64,000 bases of DNA from Sphagnum compactum (Eukaryota > Bryophyta > Sphagnopsida > Sphagnales). Positions within the stretch are counted from its first letter, which is position 1, and each line of letters opens with the position of its first letter. A model generated the notes under the pieces. It was not told the DNA's origin. It ran no database searches and saw nothing but the letters and a program-made list of their open reading frames with translations. The DNA is taken from NCBI GenBank assembly GCA_965153455.1, contig OZ234494.1, positions 6,882,001 through 6,946,000 of the forward strand, in the 5' to 3' direction. This document shows positions 48,282 through 60,927 of this stretch, in pieces. A program made the position numbers and the translations under genes.

Positions 48282-50496
48282 AAAGAAAGAGAGATAGAGA
48301 AAGTTGAGAATCTCAAAACTTAAGTGTAGGGTAAGGTCCAAGGCCCAGGGTATTATAGTGTAGGGTAACGCCTGAGGCTGCAAGCATTCTCCAACTAAGG
48401 GCCCATGTGAGCTACAGCCAAGGCACGCCTGATTCCAGCAAGCCTGCTGCGCTTGAGGGCGTTTTGCTCAGTTTGGAATCTTGTTCAAAGATTACACTCA
48501 TGATCATGAAATTTTAATTTAAAGATTAATTTAACTAGTAAAGTGCATTCCATAATTTTAAAAATGATTATAAAATTTATATTGATAAAAAAACTTACAA
48601 AATACTCCTCATGTAAAATGATTTAAATTATATTACAATACTTTCTTTGCCATTGTAATTGTTTAATTATAATATTTTATCCATTTTATTCCTTCATTTA
48701 CTTATAATAAGTAAATAATCTCATTATAAATTATAATCTCATTATAAATAATCTCCTATAATTATAGAAATTTTGAATTGACACTATATAAACTTCCATT
48801 AATCTAGTGTTTTTTCCCCTGACCATGTGGTTCTAGTTGACAAACATTTCAAAACAAAATGTCCTTCCTTAAAAGAGGTAAGATACCTCCTGTGTTGTGG
48901 GGTTCATCTTACTTTTCATAAGAGTTCCTCCAAATACACTTATTTTAGAAGGTGGAAAATTAAATTCTTATATGAAGCCCAAGAGATTGAAATTTAGGGT
49001 AAAATCCCATGGCATAGGGGGGGCGGGCGGATTCCCAAAATAAGGTGTGGAGGGCCTAGCCTGATGAGATGGTAGCCCAATCCGACCTTGCATTTTGGGA
49101 ATGTAAGTCCCCCTCCCCCTGGGCATTATGCAACATAAGACATGAGATGAATATTTTGATAACATTCGGAGATCACAACACATTAAGAATGGGAGGGATC
49201 TTACCTCTTGTTGTTGAGGAGGGGGATTGACCGTACACTTGTAAGTAATGCATAAAAGCTTTGCGAGATTTTTCTGGTATAGTTGGAGGGCACCATATAT
49301 AGCCCATAACATTCCCTATGCAAAGGGTGGGTGTTTTGAAAAACATGCGTTTACTTATTCATGTGATACCCAATCGGGAAAATTTTTTAAAAAAAAATCC
49401 TGCAAGTTTTCTACTAGTGTGAGGATATCTTGTTTGTAGTGTTAAATCATGGGGTTCATGTTAAGTTCTTGCAAGCTCAACTTGAGTTGACACCCTTTTG
49501 TTGGAATCAACATAAGAACCAGACTGTGAAATTAGCCTTTTGCTAGATCCAAATGAAAACCAAAGATTTTCATAGAGCCCATTTCTAGGTCTTCTCACTC
49601 ACAGCCCAGCCACGGCATAGCTACGATCTTTACTCATGGTAGAGCCCTCGAATGTGGAATTTACCAAAATCAGGCCCTGTGCTCAGCTCCGCCTTGCACA
49701 AGCCCTTATTCCAGTAAAGCATCTATCTGTGCATGGGCTTTAGCTGAATGGGGCCTGTGATCAGCTTGGCATTGAGTGTTTCATTGGCAATAAAAGAATT
49801 CCAGGAAATATGTTCACTATAAAAATGAAAAAATTGCACAATTTTATTCATTGTGTTCATAGTTTTAAAATAGAATAAAAATTTCAAAGAAATGATGCAA
49901 TATTAGCATTATTCCAGAAGTAATAATACCAGGAAAAAGCCCTTTTTCTTATTATTACAGGGAGACTGTTTCAACAGGTAATGGTATTCTGAGTGAGAAT
50001 CATGGTTGAAGGTAAATTACAAGAAGCTGCTGGTGGCTCATTCATGATGATGATAGTTGGCTCAGTGGGTGTCTTGTTTTTGGACCATTGCAATGGTATC
50101 ACAATCAAGCAGATTCATGTGTCTAGCTTTCTGCTCTATACAGCCTCCTAAAGCTCGGACAAAAGCAACAGTAAAGTGTAATGATACTGACAAAGTAACT
50201 TGCAATTTGGGAACATATTTGGTTCTCTTTCGTTGTTGGGAAGCAAAAACCTTGTTGTATTATGAGTGTGCCAGGGACAGGTACAGGCCATTGTGCGGGG
50301 TGAGGTGCCTGGCTGGGAGGATTTTGGGCTAGCCTGGAAGGAAGGGGGTGAGCCTGAATTTTAGAACATGTAGAAGCAAAAGAGGTACACTTGTCTGTAC
50401 CTCATCATAAACTTGTCCCTCTCCATGTATGTGTTTTCATGATAATTTGATAATTTGTTCAAAATTAAGTGTTAATACAATCATTGATAGCATTGT
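48282..50496. other. Intergenic, no gene confidently recognised
   Basis: AT-rich with two GC-richer patches (48340-48480 and 49575-49780). The frame at 50057-50332 (91 codons) has several Cys but no recognised family, and I do not call it a gene. Confidence 0.4.
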
Positions 50497-50680
50497 AAGA
50501 TAGTATGGGTGAGCCTAGTACGATGAGCTTGAATTTCCAAACAAGCACAATGGCTTGTACACAATGTGACACATTTGTTGATGGTTTTAAGATAGTATGG
50601 GTGAGCCTAGTATGACAAGCTTGAATTTCCAAACAAGCACAATGGCTAGTACACAATGTGACACATTTGTTGATGGTTTT
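50497..50680 (+). repeat. 92-bp tandem duplication
   Basis: Two copies starting at 50497 and 50589 share AAGATAGTATGGGTGAGCCT through GTGACACATTTGTTGATGGT with only a few substitutions. The frames on both strands across it (50465-50755, 50597-50818) simply repeat the same peptide. Confidence 0.93.
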
Positions 50681-51089
50681 CATGTGGATTTGCATATTGT
50701 GGTTAAGTGGATTTTGCAAAATGATCTTGTAAATAATAGTTCTTGGCACCTGCACAAGCTAGATTTGGTAGACCTTCGCATGACCCATCCATTCTCCCTT
50801 CCAAGGGAAGTAAAATAGAAGCCAACAGGGCCATAGGAAAACCATTGGGTCTTAGATGATGATGAGCTACCAAGGCCATGCTTGCCATAATTGATGCCCT
50901 ATTGGAACAACTCTTGATAAGCACAAAAGGAGAAAGAAACCCCCCCCCCCCCACCAAAGCTTCAATAACCCTTTACAAGGTGGAAAGTATGAAACATAGC
51001 AAATGCCCCCTGGTTTCTTATTCTTTGTAAAGTGTTCCTCCAAATACACTAGGAATTTAGGCAGAGATTTTTGCAGACACCCAGCCCCC

Positions 51090-51112
51090 ACACACACACA
51101 CACACACACACA
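51090..51112. repeat. (CA)n microsatellite
   Basis: About eleven CA units. A run of twelve C lies nearby at 50941-50952. Confidence 0.9.
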
Positions 51113-52997
51113 TAATGTAAAATTACATATGTACAAATACTGCTTGGGTTAGGCTATATCAATATGCATAGACATTAAAAAAATGTTGCAAGAAAATATG
51201 TATTGAAAGTGACAAGAGGCATATGAAAGTTTCTATGATAGCCAGATTAAAGTTAGTCATTGTCATGAACGGACATGAGCTCTGCTCTTTTGATAGATGG
51301 ATGACTTGAAGCTAGGTCCTGATAATAAGTAAGTCCTTCCCATTCTTGTGGGTCTTTGTGACGGCCATCTCTCTCTCTCTCCCTCTTACGAGGGTGACTT
51401 TACACGAGGGTCCAAGGTCCAGGGACCAATGATTTCAAGCAATCTTATTGGTCGAAAGCTTTGAATTGGTCCCAAGGCCTTTAGACGAGGGTGCAAGACC
51501 CAAAAAAATGGCAAATTGAGGATAAACCTATATGGCACCTGTTTTGGAGGGAAAATCCATTGGTTGGGACCAAAAAACAGTGCTCAAAGGTTTAAGGGCT
51601 TGGCAAGCAACAACCAAAAAGAAAAAAAAGGTAATGGTGATGACAATTAAGGTTTAGGGTTTCTCAAAACCGGCCATATGCATTTTGTGGCATATAGGTA
51701 ATTATTGAGAGTTTACAATTACCATTTGCATTTTGGTGGCATGTAGGTCTACAGATTGACTATGTTTGTCAATAGAGGCAAGTGTCATCGATTGCTTGTT
51801 GAAAATGTAGAATGCTTCAATTTTTCCGGGTATCTACTTTGTCAAGTATAATAACGATAATGTCTGGGGCCAACTACTTGAACATGATGCCAGGTTTTGG
51901 TGACCTTAAATGGTGATGTTTCCTGAAAACACGACAAGGCACATGTTCTTTCACAACAAAATAATTTACACTCAAGTGCGTAAGGCAAGTTGTTGGAGCA
52001 AAAACTAACACAAGCATCTTCTTAAAGTCTTCCTTTCAGTGTTTTGTTTAGGAGTAATCCCTAGCAGTGTTTTTTTTATAAAAAATTCGCCAAAAAATAA
52101 AAATTTAAAAAGAAGTGATTTTGGAGGTTTTCAGTCACCAGAAGTGAGAAGGACAAAAAAAAATTTAGTGAAAAAAGGGTAAAAATCATCAAATTTCAAA
52201 AAATTTGTGTGAGCACATTTTAGGGAGTCCCAGTGGATTTTTTATTTAATTTAAAATTTAACTTAAAATATATATTTTTTAGAAAACGGTCTTTCTCTCG
52301 TTCATGCCAACAATTTTTGGCTATTTGAAAGATTTTTAAAAATTGCCCTTAATTGTAGAGCTGGGGGTTGACTACCTATTAATCCAAGAAATAATAAATT
52401 TCAGTTAAGGTAAAAGGCTTAGGGTAAAAAAGGCTTAGGCTACCTAAGCTTTTTACCCTACATTACCTAATTTTTTTATTTATTTAAACCTTTTATCTTA
52501 GGCTACCTAGGTTTTTTTTACTGTAGGTTATCTAAACATTTTACCTTAGATCACCCAAGATTCCTAGGCTACCTAGACTTTTTAATTTAGGACCCTAGAC
52601 TACCTAGGTATCTTATTTAAAGATTTTGAGGACAGGGCATGACCATTTTGGTGTTTGGTACATGTGTGGTGGGGCTAAGGGGCCTCTCTTAGATCATCAT
52701 CATCCCCTCTACTTTAGCACAAATTCATGTGGTTTGATTAAGGTCTGCATGTGCTAAGGCCAGGCTCACACCCAACATAATGGACGAGGCCATCTCATGA
52801 CAATCTTTTGAGGCATGCGTTTGGTGTATTATTTCAGTACTTTTTGGAGTATTTTTTCCTATGTGGGGTGAAAATAGATGGCCACCATCCACTGGTTCCA
52901 CCCACCCTTGGTTCTGCCAGTGGGTTGGGAAGACCAGTCCAACAGAACCGGTCACCACCAGATGGAACATTTGTCTAACCCGACCGACCAGGCTAAG
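51113..52997. other. Intergenic, no recognisable gene
   Basis: Single-copy looking sequence with a CT tract (about 51369-51386). At 52390-52620 TTACCTTAGGCTACCTAGG-like words recur about eight times in both T-rich and A-rich contexts, similar to 41860-42310. Confidence 0.4.
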
Positions 52998-53240
52998 GTG
53001 CATTCACACTTGATGTTAGGGACTAGAAGGTGCATTCACACTTGATGTTAGGGACTCTAGTGTCAAGTCCCTTAACACCATGCTAACCATTCAAGACTTA
53101 AACCTAGTTACCATGAAAATTTTAATGTTAAGCTAACATTCACTTAACATTAAGCTACAACTCATTTCAACATTGGGTGCCACCTAGGATGCCACCTAGA
53201 TTTTCATTTAACACTGAGTTAACATCAAGTGTGAATGCAC
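52998..53240. mobile_element. MITE-like element with duplicated left end
   Basis: The left end GTGCATTCACACTTGATGTTA occurs at 52998 and again at 53030. The right end, TAACATCAAGTGTGAATGCAC, closes at 53240 as its exact reverse complement over 21 bp. Inside are further TTAACATTAAGCTAACATT-like inverted words. This fits a small inverted-repeat transposon. I could not settle a target duplication, partly because the left end is doubled. Confidence 0.75.
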
Positions 53241-53780
53241 AATAATGGAGTTAGTTGTTCCTAGGTGGAATGGGGCATGTTCCGTAATACATAACCCTCT
53301 GTCCGGAGATTCTGAATTCCAACTGGTTGGAATTTAGTTTGTTTTCTGTCAGAATTATCTATGGATGCAACATATGTGTTCAGGAGGCACGGGTTTGTCT
53401 GTTGTCTGTTCGTCCATATTGTTGATAAGTTTATACTTGAAATCTATTTTCTTAATGAAAATTCTTCCAAATTCAAGTACGCTTTGTTTGTCATTAAAAC
53501 TATTGTTGTTGCTTGTTTCTTGTGAACACTACCTACATATCTTTCTATCCAACATGCACATGCCAATTAAGTAGTTTGTCATTTGTGCTCGTGACAAGAA
53601 TTGCTTTATCATAAATTGTCAACTTCACATGATCTCCTTTTTTTTCTCATTGAAAAGAGATTGGTTCTCTTAGTTTCTCCTTTTCTTAGTAAAAGATATC
53701 TATACCGAAATGCCTAAGGACCATAGATTAATTTTGGAGGGTTTAGGAGAGATAGTCATAGGTTATTTGATGACAACCCA
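53241..53780. other. Intergenic, no recognisable gene
   Basis: No family resemblance; the frame at 53365-53574 is not supported by anything else. Confidence 0.4.
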
Positions 53781-53919
53781 ACAAAATGTGTCTTTGTTCA
53801 CGAAATCTTTTGTTGTATTTTGAATGAATTCATTGGTCCCACTAAACATGATTTAGTGAGGACCGAGTGACTTCATTGCTCCATTCAAGGAGGACTAATG
53901 AATTACACACACATTTTGT
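53781..53919. mobile_element. MITE-like element, family A copy 2
   Basis: Same terminal string as copy 1 (ACAAAATGTGTCTTTGTTCA) and end (ACACACACATTTTGT), 139 bp between terminal strings against 134 bp in copy 1, clearly diverged inside. Confidence 0.65.
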
Positions 53920-53939
53920 TTTTTAGATTTATCCAAAGT

Positions 53940-55240
53940 ATATGGCTTCAAGTCATGTATATTTGTGTGCCCTAATCTTTTAAGATACGGAAAGACACAT
54001 CTTTGACTAAATTATATATGAAAAGACACATGGGTGCAAACAAGATAAAATGAGCCAACACAATTATTTTTGAAAATGATTGCATGTTTTTTTTTCCAAC
54101 TTTTTTTTTTCATACGAATGAATTTTGGAACAATTTTTTTTACAATTTTTTATAATAAATGCTTATAGTTGTTCCAAAACATGACATTTTTTTTGTTCAT
54201 CATTTTTGAATAAATATGAATTTTTTAAAGTGTTTTGATTCCTTGTAAATTTAATGTTTTGTTTATAAAAATGCTAAAAATTTCAAATCATAACCAAAAA
54301 TTCAATTTTTAAATTTTTATGTTTTTTTGTATAATAGACAATAACTTTTCTTAACCCATCATGTACATTTTACCCCATTTATGTGTGTTGAAATTTTAAA
54401 ACTTTAAAATTCTCAATCAATTTTAGAAAGTTCTTTAGATTTTTAAAGTTTTAGAATTCCACATGTTTTAAGGTATGAATTTTTTTTAATGTGGTTAATA
54501 GGTATTTATCCTCTTTAAATTTTTCCCATCAAATGTGTTTTACTATATGAGTCCTTTTGATAGTCCTTTGCAAAATTGACTCATGTCTGACACCATAAGT
54601 GTTCACTTTCAAAGATCTTAAATCAAAACTTAAAATTTCATCAAATGAATTTTTTATTTGAATTCTTTGACATTCATATGAATGAAAAGGCAACAATTTG
54701 TCATGATTGCCATGGTTTTAAATAGCAAAACATAAATATTTATCCAATTTTGATTATTTTTATTTGAAATCCAACACCCTTTGTGGTTCATTGGATTGTG
54801 ACTGCACCTAGATTGTTTGATTTTTTTCTCCAAAATGTATTTGGTTGTTACACATTCATCTTCCCTACATTGGTCAAGAGGAGTAAATAATAGTGATGTT
54901 AATCAAAAGGCCAAAAATGACAGAAACCAAACTATCAATAACATTGCAAAAGATGATGAGAATGAAAAGAAGGAGGCAAAAGGATTTAGAATCTATAGCT
55001 TCAAGCCATGTAGATTTGTGTGTTTTAATTTTTGTAGATACAAAAAGACACATCTTTGACTAAATTATGTATGAAAAGACACATTGTTTGATTTTTTTCT
55101 CAAAATGTTTTTGATTGTTGCGTGTTTGTCTTCCCTGCATTGGTGAAAGAGGAAGAGTAAATACATATTGATGTTAATCAAAAGGCCAAATATGACAAAA
55201 AGTAAACAACACCACAAAGGATGATGAAAAGGAAGAGAAC
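53940..55240 (+). repeat. Two local duplications spaced about 0.27 and 1.05 kb
   Basis: Block 1: 53940-54031 and 54993-55085 share GGAAAGACACATCTTTGACT/AAAAAGACACATCTTTGACT, then AAATTAT(A/G)TATGAAAAGACAC and the upstream CTTCAAG(T/C)CATGTA. Block 2: about 54813-54990 and 55083-55240 share TTGTTTGATTTTTTTCTC, CATTGGT, GATGTTAATCAAAAGGCCAA and AAGATGATGA-like text. The frame at 54817-55059 spans block copies and is not supported as a gene. Confidence 0.75.
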
Positions 55241-55699
55241 AAGGTAGAAGAACATGTGCATTTGATGGCACTACTTGTTCCATATGATTTGATTCGCCTC
55301 AAGGAAACTAAAGCTAGTTTACAAAGAAGTAATGTGCTTGCTTCATTGTTGTGTGCATGTTTGAAAAAATTATGTAAATGTGGGTGTCATCCATGAAACT
55401 TTGAAAGATCATATTGTCATTGATGGAATTATTGCATTATGAATTGGGTGGTCACATTTCAAGTTCTGATGTCTTATGTGTTGGCAAATAACAAAGTTGC
55501 AAGATGATAATAGAGTCTTGGATTGCCTAACCAAGTCCAAAGAGGTTGCCCTTTTAGTGGCAAAGAAGACAATGCAAACAGTTGAAGCAAAAAGCTCCCA
55601 TGGTGGGTGACTTGCAAAATTATAACTGAAAGTTGATGAAGCAAATAGAGATTTGCAAGGTTGTGCCTTTATTTCAAATCAAACAACTATGTTGTCATG

Positions 55700-56290
55700 G
55701 TCAAGTCTATTATATCAGTCATTGCCACAATGTGAAAGACATGTATTTGAAAAAAAATAAAATTGTGGCAGGAAGAGAACAAAATATTGGACAACAAGCA
55801 TCATGAAAAAGTTATAGAAGTTGAGAAGTTGAGTACCACAATGGCTAAATTGGAAGAGTAAGTTTTTGCTAGTTGGGCTACTATAAATGTTGTTTGGGAT
55901 TATCATCAACAAGTGGAAGATGGTAAACATGTTGAAGCTACAAAGTTAACAACTAGAAGAAGCTATCATGAATGTATTTACTAGGTGTTGCAATCTTGTC
56001 AACTTTTAGGGAATTGTTCCCTATAGAAATGTAGACAACATTAGTGAGGGGCTTTTTGTTCATTTGCATGTTTTGCATTTGACACTAAATTATGATGACA
56101 TGCAACTAATGTGTGCATGTAATTGATTATATGATGTTGTAGGAACATGGCAAGACCCTGACATTGCAATTGTGAAAACAACTAATCATGCGAATGTCCC
56201 CCAAAGGAGAAACACATGTGAAGTGAGTAATTTGATTTGGTTAAGGTTGTTGATCCATATGAAATTTATGTTGAAGTGGTTGTAACAAGC
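55700..56290 (+). pseudogene. Possible remnant of a coiled-coil-type transposon ORF
   Basis: A + frame around 55775-55860 reads NKILDNKHHEKVIEVEKLST then TMAKLEE with a heptad-like pattern. Further on, GTWQDPDIAIVKTTNHANVP appears at about 56150. These look like parts of a broken protein, but I cannot name its family. Stops interrupt every frame. Confidence 0.25.
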
Positions 56291-59200
56291 CTATTCGATC
56301 AATTAAATAATATTATTGCCTATGTTTTTTCATTAATTTGTGCAAGCATTTTCTTTGCAATGTTACATCAAAACCAAAATCAAATGTGGCATATTGCATA
56401 AATGTCCTTGCAAGGCAAATTGCCAAAATTCACAGTTGGGTGGTAAATTCCAAACTCAACTCATCCAAGCTAGAAATTTGATGCAAATTAAAAATTTAGG
56501 GGTAGGCAAAAATAATCTTGTAATGAAAAATAACTGGTGTTCAATATTAAGTAGCAGAGTTTTTTGGCACTTCAATTTTAAAAGGTTTAATAATGTTTTA
56601 TGGTCTTTGGAAGGTAGATAGTTTGATGTGTCCAATGTTATTAGGGATATCATCACTATATAAGGTTTCCAATAGAGTAGTGGCCAAGTAAAGTGGATTG
56701 AGTTTACATGGATGTTAATGTAAATTTTAGCATGTTGATTTGTGTTAGAAGGCCAAGAAACATGTGTTATGGTTTGAGAATAAGCATCTTGTAATTGTTG
56801 GTGCATATTCATTTGCATGGCTAGTGGAAGCTTGTGGTCATTTTGCAACCATACCAAAAAGGCCAACTAGGTGTACACCAAGCATTTTCATTCAAGTTTC
56901 ATTTGTAGGTTACATCTTCATATTGAACTTTTTTCTACATGGTACAGGTTGCGTTGAAATCAATGATAGTCATTCATTGAACATTGAGAGAAGGAGACCC
57001 AACATTTTGACATGAACTCATCAATTACTATATAAATTGGGGTCACATTTTGAATGTATCCAACTTCAAGGATGACTCAAATCCAAATGGTGTGCATGTT
57101 TGGTTATGTAACAAAACCAGTGGCTTTCACTGTGCAACATTGGCATTTGGAAAAAATGTGTTTTAGGCTTTTTTTTAATAGGTTTAAAGTGAAAATGTGA
57201 CATGCATGGTTAAGATTAATTTAGTCAATTAAAAATAAGTTGTTAAAATTGGGTGGTCAAAAAAGTGAGCTTTTGTCATGAAAATGTGGATGTTGTTGGT
57301 ACATAAGTGGAGACTACTCAACATGGGTGCACATTTACACATTGTACTTGGAAAAGCGACTTGAATGCTTTCAAGTGTTGAGATATGACATGGAGTCATG
57401 TGCAGTAATAAGGCATCTATTTTGACAAGTAGAAACAAATTTGTTTACTTTGATTTTGGGAGTTACATATTATGGAATTTGATTTCTTAGGTTGTTTTCA
57501 CTCCAAAGGGTTTGTGAATTAGCATGGTAAAACAATCGGTATTTTACTTTTGGATTGGATAATTATGAAGTGCAAAACTTGTTTGGTTTTGTGTTAAATG
57601 TGTAATTGTTGAAAGGTTTTTGCTATCCTTAGGGACATATTAGGACAAGGGAGTCGGACAATGTGGAATTGTTGGAACATTTACATGTTTTACAACAATT
57701 GTTGCATCGTTTGATGGGCTACCATGTACCACTTCAAATAGTTAACATATTTTTTTATATAAAAAGAACTTTAATTTAAACTCCACACAAGAATTTGTAA
57801 ATTGTTCGTTTGTTATCACCTACATGGTTTAATAACTTTGTTTACATTTAAAATAAACAATATGTTGTTTTAGTTTTTGATGTGATTCATTATCTTGAAG
57901 GCATTTATATGAATTCAAATCAGAAGATGAAGTGTTCATAATTCTTTCGAAGGTGAATGCATAGTATAGTGGTTTAATAGCAATAGAAAGTGCACTCCCT
58001 ATAAGTCCATACAAGGTTTTTTTATATGATTCAAATGGACATGGTTGTTACTTTTTAAAATATTATCATTTCAATCTTTGAATAATATATGTTCAATCAC
58101 CTACAAACCTGCTCAAATCTATGTGAAAAATTGTATTTAATGTAATTGATGTCATTTTTTAATTTGGAAGTCCTAAAAGGAAAACCCACAAAGTCCAAAG
58201 GAATGATCCCCCATTTAAAACTTTCAATAAAATATGTTTTTGGGACAAAAAAAATTTGAAAATAAACAAAAATTGCAACTCATATGGATTTATGAAAATG
58301 TGGTCAAAACTTAATCATTCAAAAGTCCCTAACTATTAAACAATTAAAGTTTTTTTAAAAAAAAATCTTCACATGAGTTTATCATCTTGCATTACATTAT
58401 ATATTGAGTCCCAATAACAAATTTGGTATGTAAATCAATATAATTTTTTTCATTTTGTGATGTTCCAATCAAATGACCAGTCCATATTTTTCAATTTCAA
58501 AAGTCCATTACTACTAACAAATTCATTCTTTTATCAATAAATAATCACACAATTTTTTTCATAATGAAGTTGTTAGTTTAAATCCAAGTCCCAATTAGTA
58601 GATCTAAGGATATATTGATCACCATATGCATTTGAATAAAGGGTACCCAAGGGCAAAACATTATTTTGTCACAAAAGTGAGCCACCATAGCTTGCATCTA
58701 CCGTCAATTATGTTCATTAGTTTTTTTAAAAATCCATGTTTTCTCATTATCCCCTATAAGATAAATCTATGTTTTTGACACAAACGTTACACCTTATTCT
58801 GACTTCAAATGAACTTTGGATACCAAGTGAAAATAAAAGGTTTTCCAACGATGGCCGTGATGATGACTTCCAAACTTTAACTAATAGTTGCTAGAAACAT
58901 TATAATTGCAAGAACTTGATTGTTTAAATTAAAAATGTGGAAAGAAGCACATGGTTTGCAAATGTTCATGAAGTAATGAAAGGGCAAGATGGATTGACTG
59001 ACTATTAGTCATGTGTTGATGACAATGCTTGAAAACTAATTATACATATTCTAATAGTGGTTTATAAATACCTTTTTTTTGTTTGCAATTGTAGAAACAA
59101 CATTCGCAAATTCCTAAGGAAGAGAAGGAAATGACACTCTAGCTCAAGGGATTACAACCAATAGGCATGGCATAGATAGGTCACAAGTGTTCGTGACTCT

Positions 59201-60235
59201 TGAATAGGAATCAAATGTAAATTTTTTTTCATGGAAAGGTCTAGAATGAAACAACATCTAGGATGTTGGTAATCTTCATTCTCATAATAAAATTGAGAGA
59301 AAGACCATGTAATTAATTGCCCACAAGATAATGCAAATAAGCACTTAAACAAAGAGTGCTTGAACTATGTTTTGATTTGTTGAGTCTAATGTCAAAGTGG
59401 TGTGCGCAGTGGGGAGATGGGGTCCACTTCCTCACTACCTCGAAGGTAAACGACCACAAATGTAGCAAACATAAATTCTTTTTACACATAAAAATAGACA
59501 TGCAACGCGGACTTTAATCAAAAGGGGTTTTCAGGGTCAAATATAGCAAACTCGTGGATGAAGATGGCTGCTAAGCCTGTGTGTGTTGAGAAATCATTAA
59601 TAAGAAGTCAAGCCTCAAGTCCAACAACAATTCTGAAGCTTAAAATTGGGGCTGGAATCAGCCCAATTGTGTCAGTTATTGTTTTAAAAATAGCTTTAAT
59701 TAATAACATACACTTGTGTTGCAAGAAGACCAAGAAGAATTATTACCACATTAGCAACCAATAAGATCTGAGGAAAAAAAATAGCATAAAACTTTTGCCA
59801 CCCAAGTGTGTAGTCACCCACAATAATAAGTTTTTACCCAAAAATATTTCAGTTCCTTCCTTTTATAGCATCAACTTTTTTATAAAAAAATCCCTTCCTT
59901 TCACACAAAGGAAAAAAAAGAAAAAAAACCCCATTCTTTAATTGTTTAATTACCTGAACCCAGCCCAACCCCAAAAAAATCAGCTTTACAACCCCCCCCC
60001 CCTCCCACCCCAAACCTAAAATATATAAATAAATAAATAAATAATAATGGTCCCCTTCCCCCCAAACCCCCTTCCTCTTTGAGATTTGGGGAAAACTAAT
60101 TATTAAAAAAAATAGAGGTTAGAATTTGGGGTAGGTACCTAATGGGTATCTAGTTTCTAGTTTCTACCGAATTAGGCTCACGGACTCGGTAGTAGGAAGG
60201 TACCTACCTACCTAGTGGGCACCCGGAGACAGAAG
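56291..60235. other. Intergenic, no recognisable gene
   Basis: AT-rich and stop-dense. Frames such as 56340-56621 (+) and 56456-56866 (-) overlap antisense and have no family support. Near the right end there is a C-rich run (about 59988-60009) and an (AAAT)n tract (about 60026-60046) before the composition changes at 60180. Confidence 0.4.
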
Positions 60236-60480
60236 GTAAAGAAAAGGAAACGCGGCCGCCCGGAATAGCGTTTGGGATCTGGGTTCGGGCAGTACGGGCA
60301 GCGGGGACGGTTGACGGGATTTCGCTTGCGCGCGCGGGCGGCAGGCACGCGCGGGAGACCATACCCTAACACGCTCCTTAATCAAACCCTAATTAACTCA
60401 CTACTTAGTTAATCACCCTGCTAATCATGCTTTTTGTAGCGGCTATTTAGACCGGGCCTTCCCTTCTTCTTCGTTTTTCC
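60236..60480 (+). promoter_or_regulatory. CpG-rich probable promoter region of the 61518 gene
   Basis: A sharp local rise in GC and CpG at 60250-60360 (CGCGGCCGCCCGG and GCTTGCGCGCGCGGGCGGCA) in an AT-rich setting. After it the sequence turns pyrimidine-rich, as in plant leaders. No clear TATA box could be fixed. The likely transcription start is between about 60400 and 60500; this is inference. Confidence 0.5.
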
Positions 60481-60896
60481 TCGGCATTGTTTCTTGTTCA
60501 CAGCTACCCGTGCTCTCTCTGTCTCTGTCTCTCTCTACCTCCCTCTCCCTCTCTCGCCTTTTTTCTTCCGTCAAGAGGTTGTTGTTGTTGTTGTTGTTGC
60601 CTCTGTGTCTCCCCTCCCGCCCGGCTCTTTTTTGGTAGCTTTGCGGAGAGAAAAGCCTGAGTCTGGTGCCGCTGCCGCTGCTGTGGATGCCTTGCCCCTG
60701 CACCTGCTTCTTCTTCATCTTGCAAGCCAGCCATCCGGCTGTGGTGTGTCTGGTATTGTCTCCTCCTGGAATCAATTAGAAAGAGTGCGGTTTTATTGTT
60801 CTTTTGTTTCTTCTCTGGTTTTCCCATTCCTTCTGTGCCAGGTTTTTGTTTTTGTATGTTTAGTCTTCTTCGGGAGCGGCTTGGTGTTTTGGCTCT

Positions 60897-60927
<31 letters not shown>

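Noticed and set aside
50057-50332. 91-codon frame considered as a small Cys-containing protein; an adjacent TGGTATCAC considered as a copia primer-binding site
   Set aside because: No recognisable family and no linked exons; the string differs from the initiator-Met primer site after eight bases and no LTR end was found next to it.
56340-56866. Overlapping frames of 93 (+) and 136 (-) codons
   Set aside because: They overlap antisense, neither shows a recognisable domain, and neither has linked exons or a promoter-like composition change.
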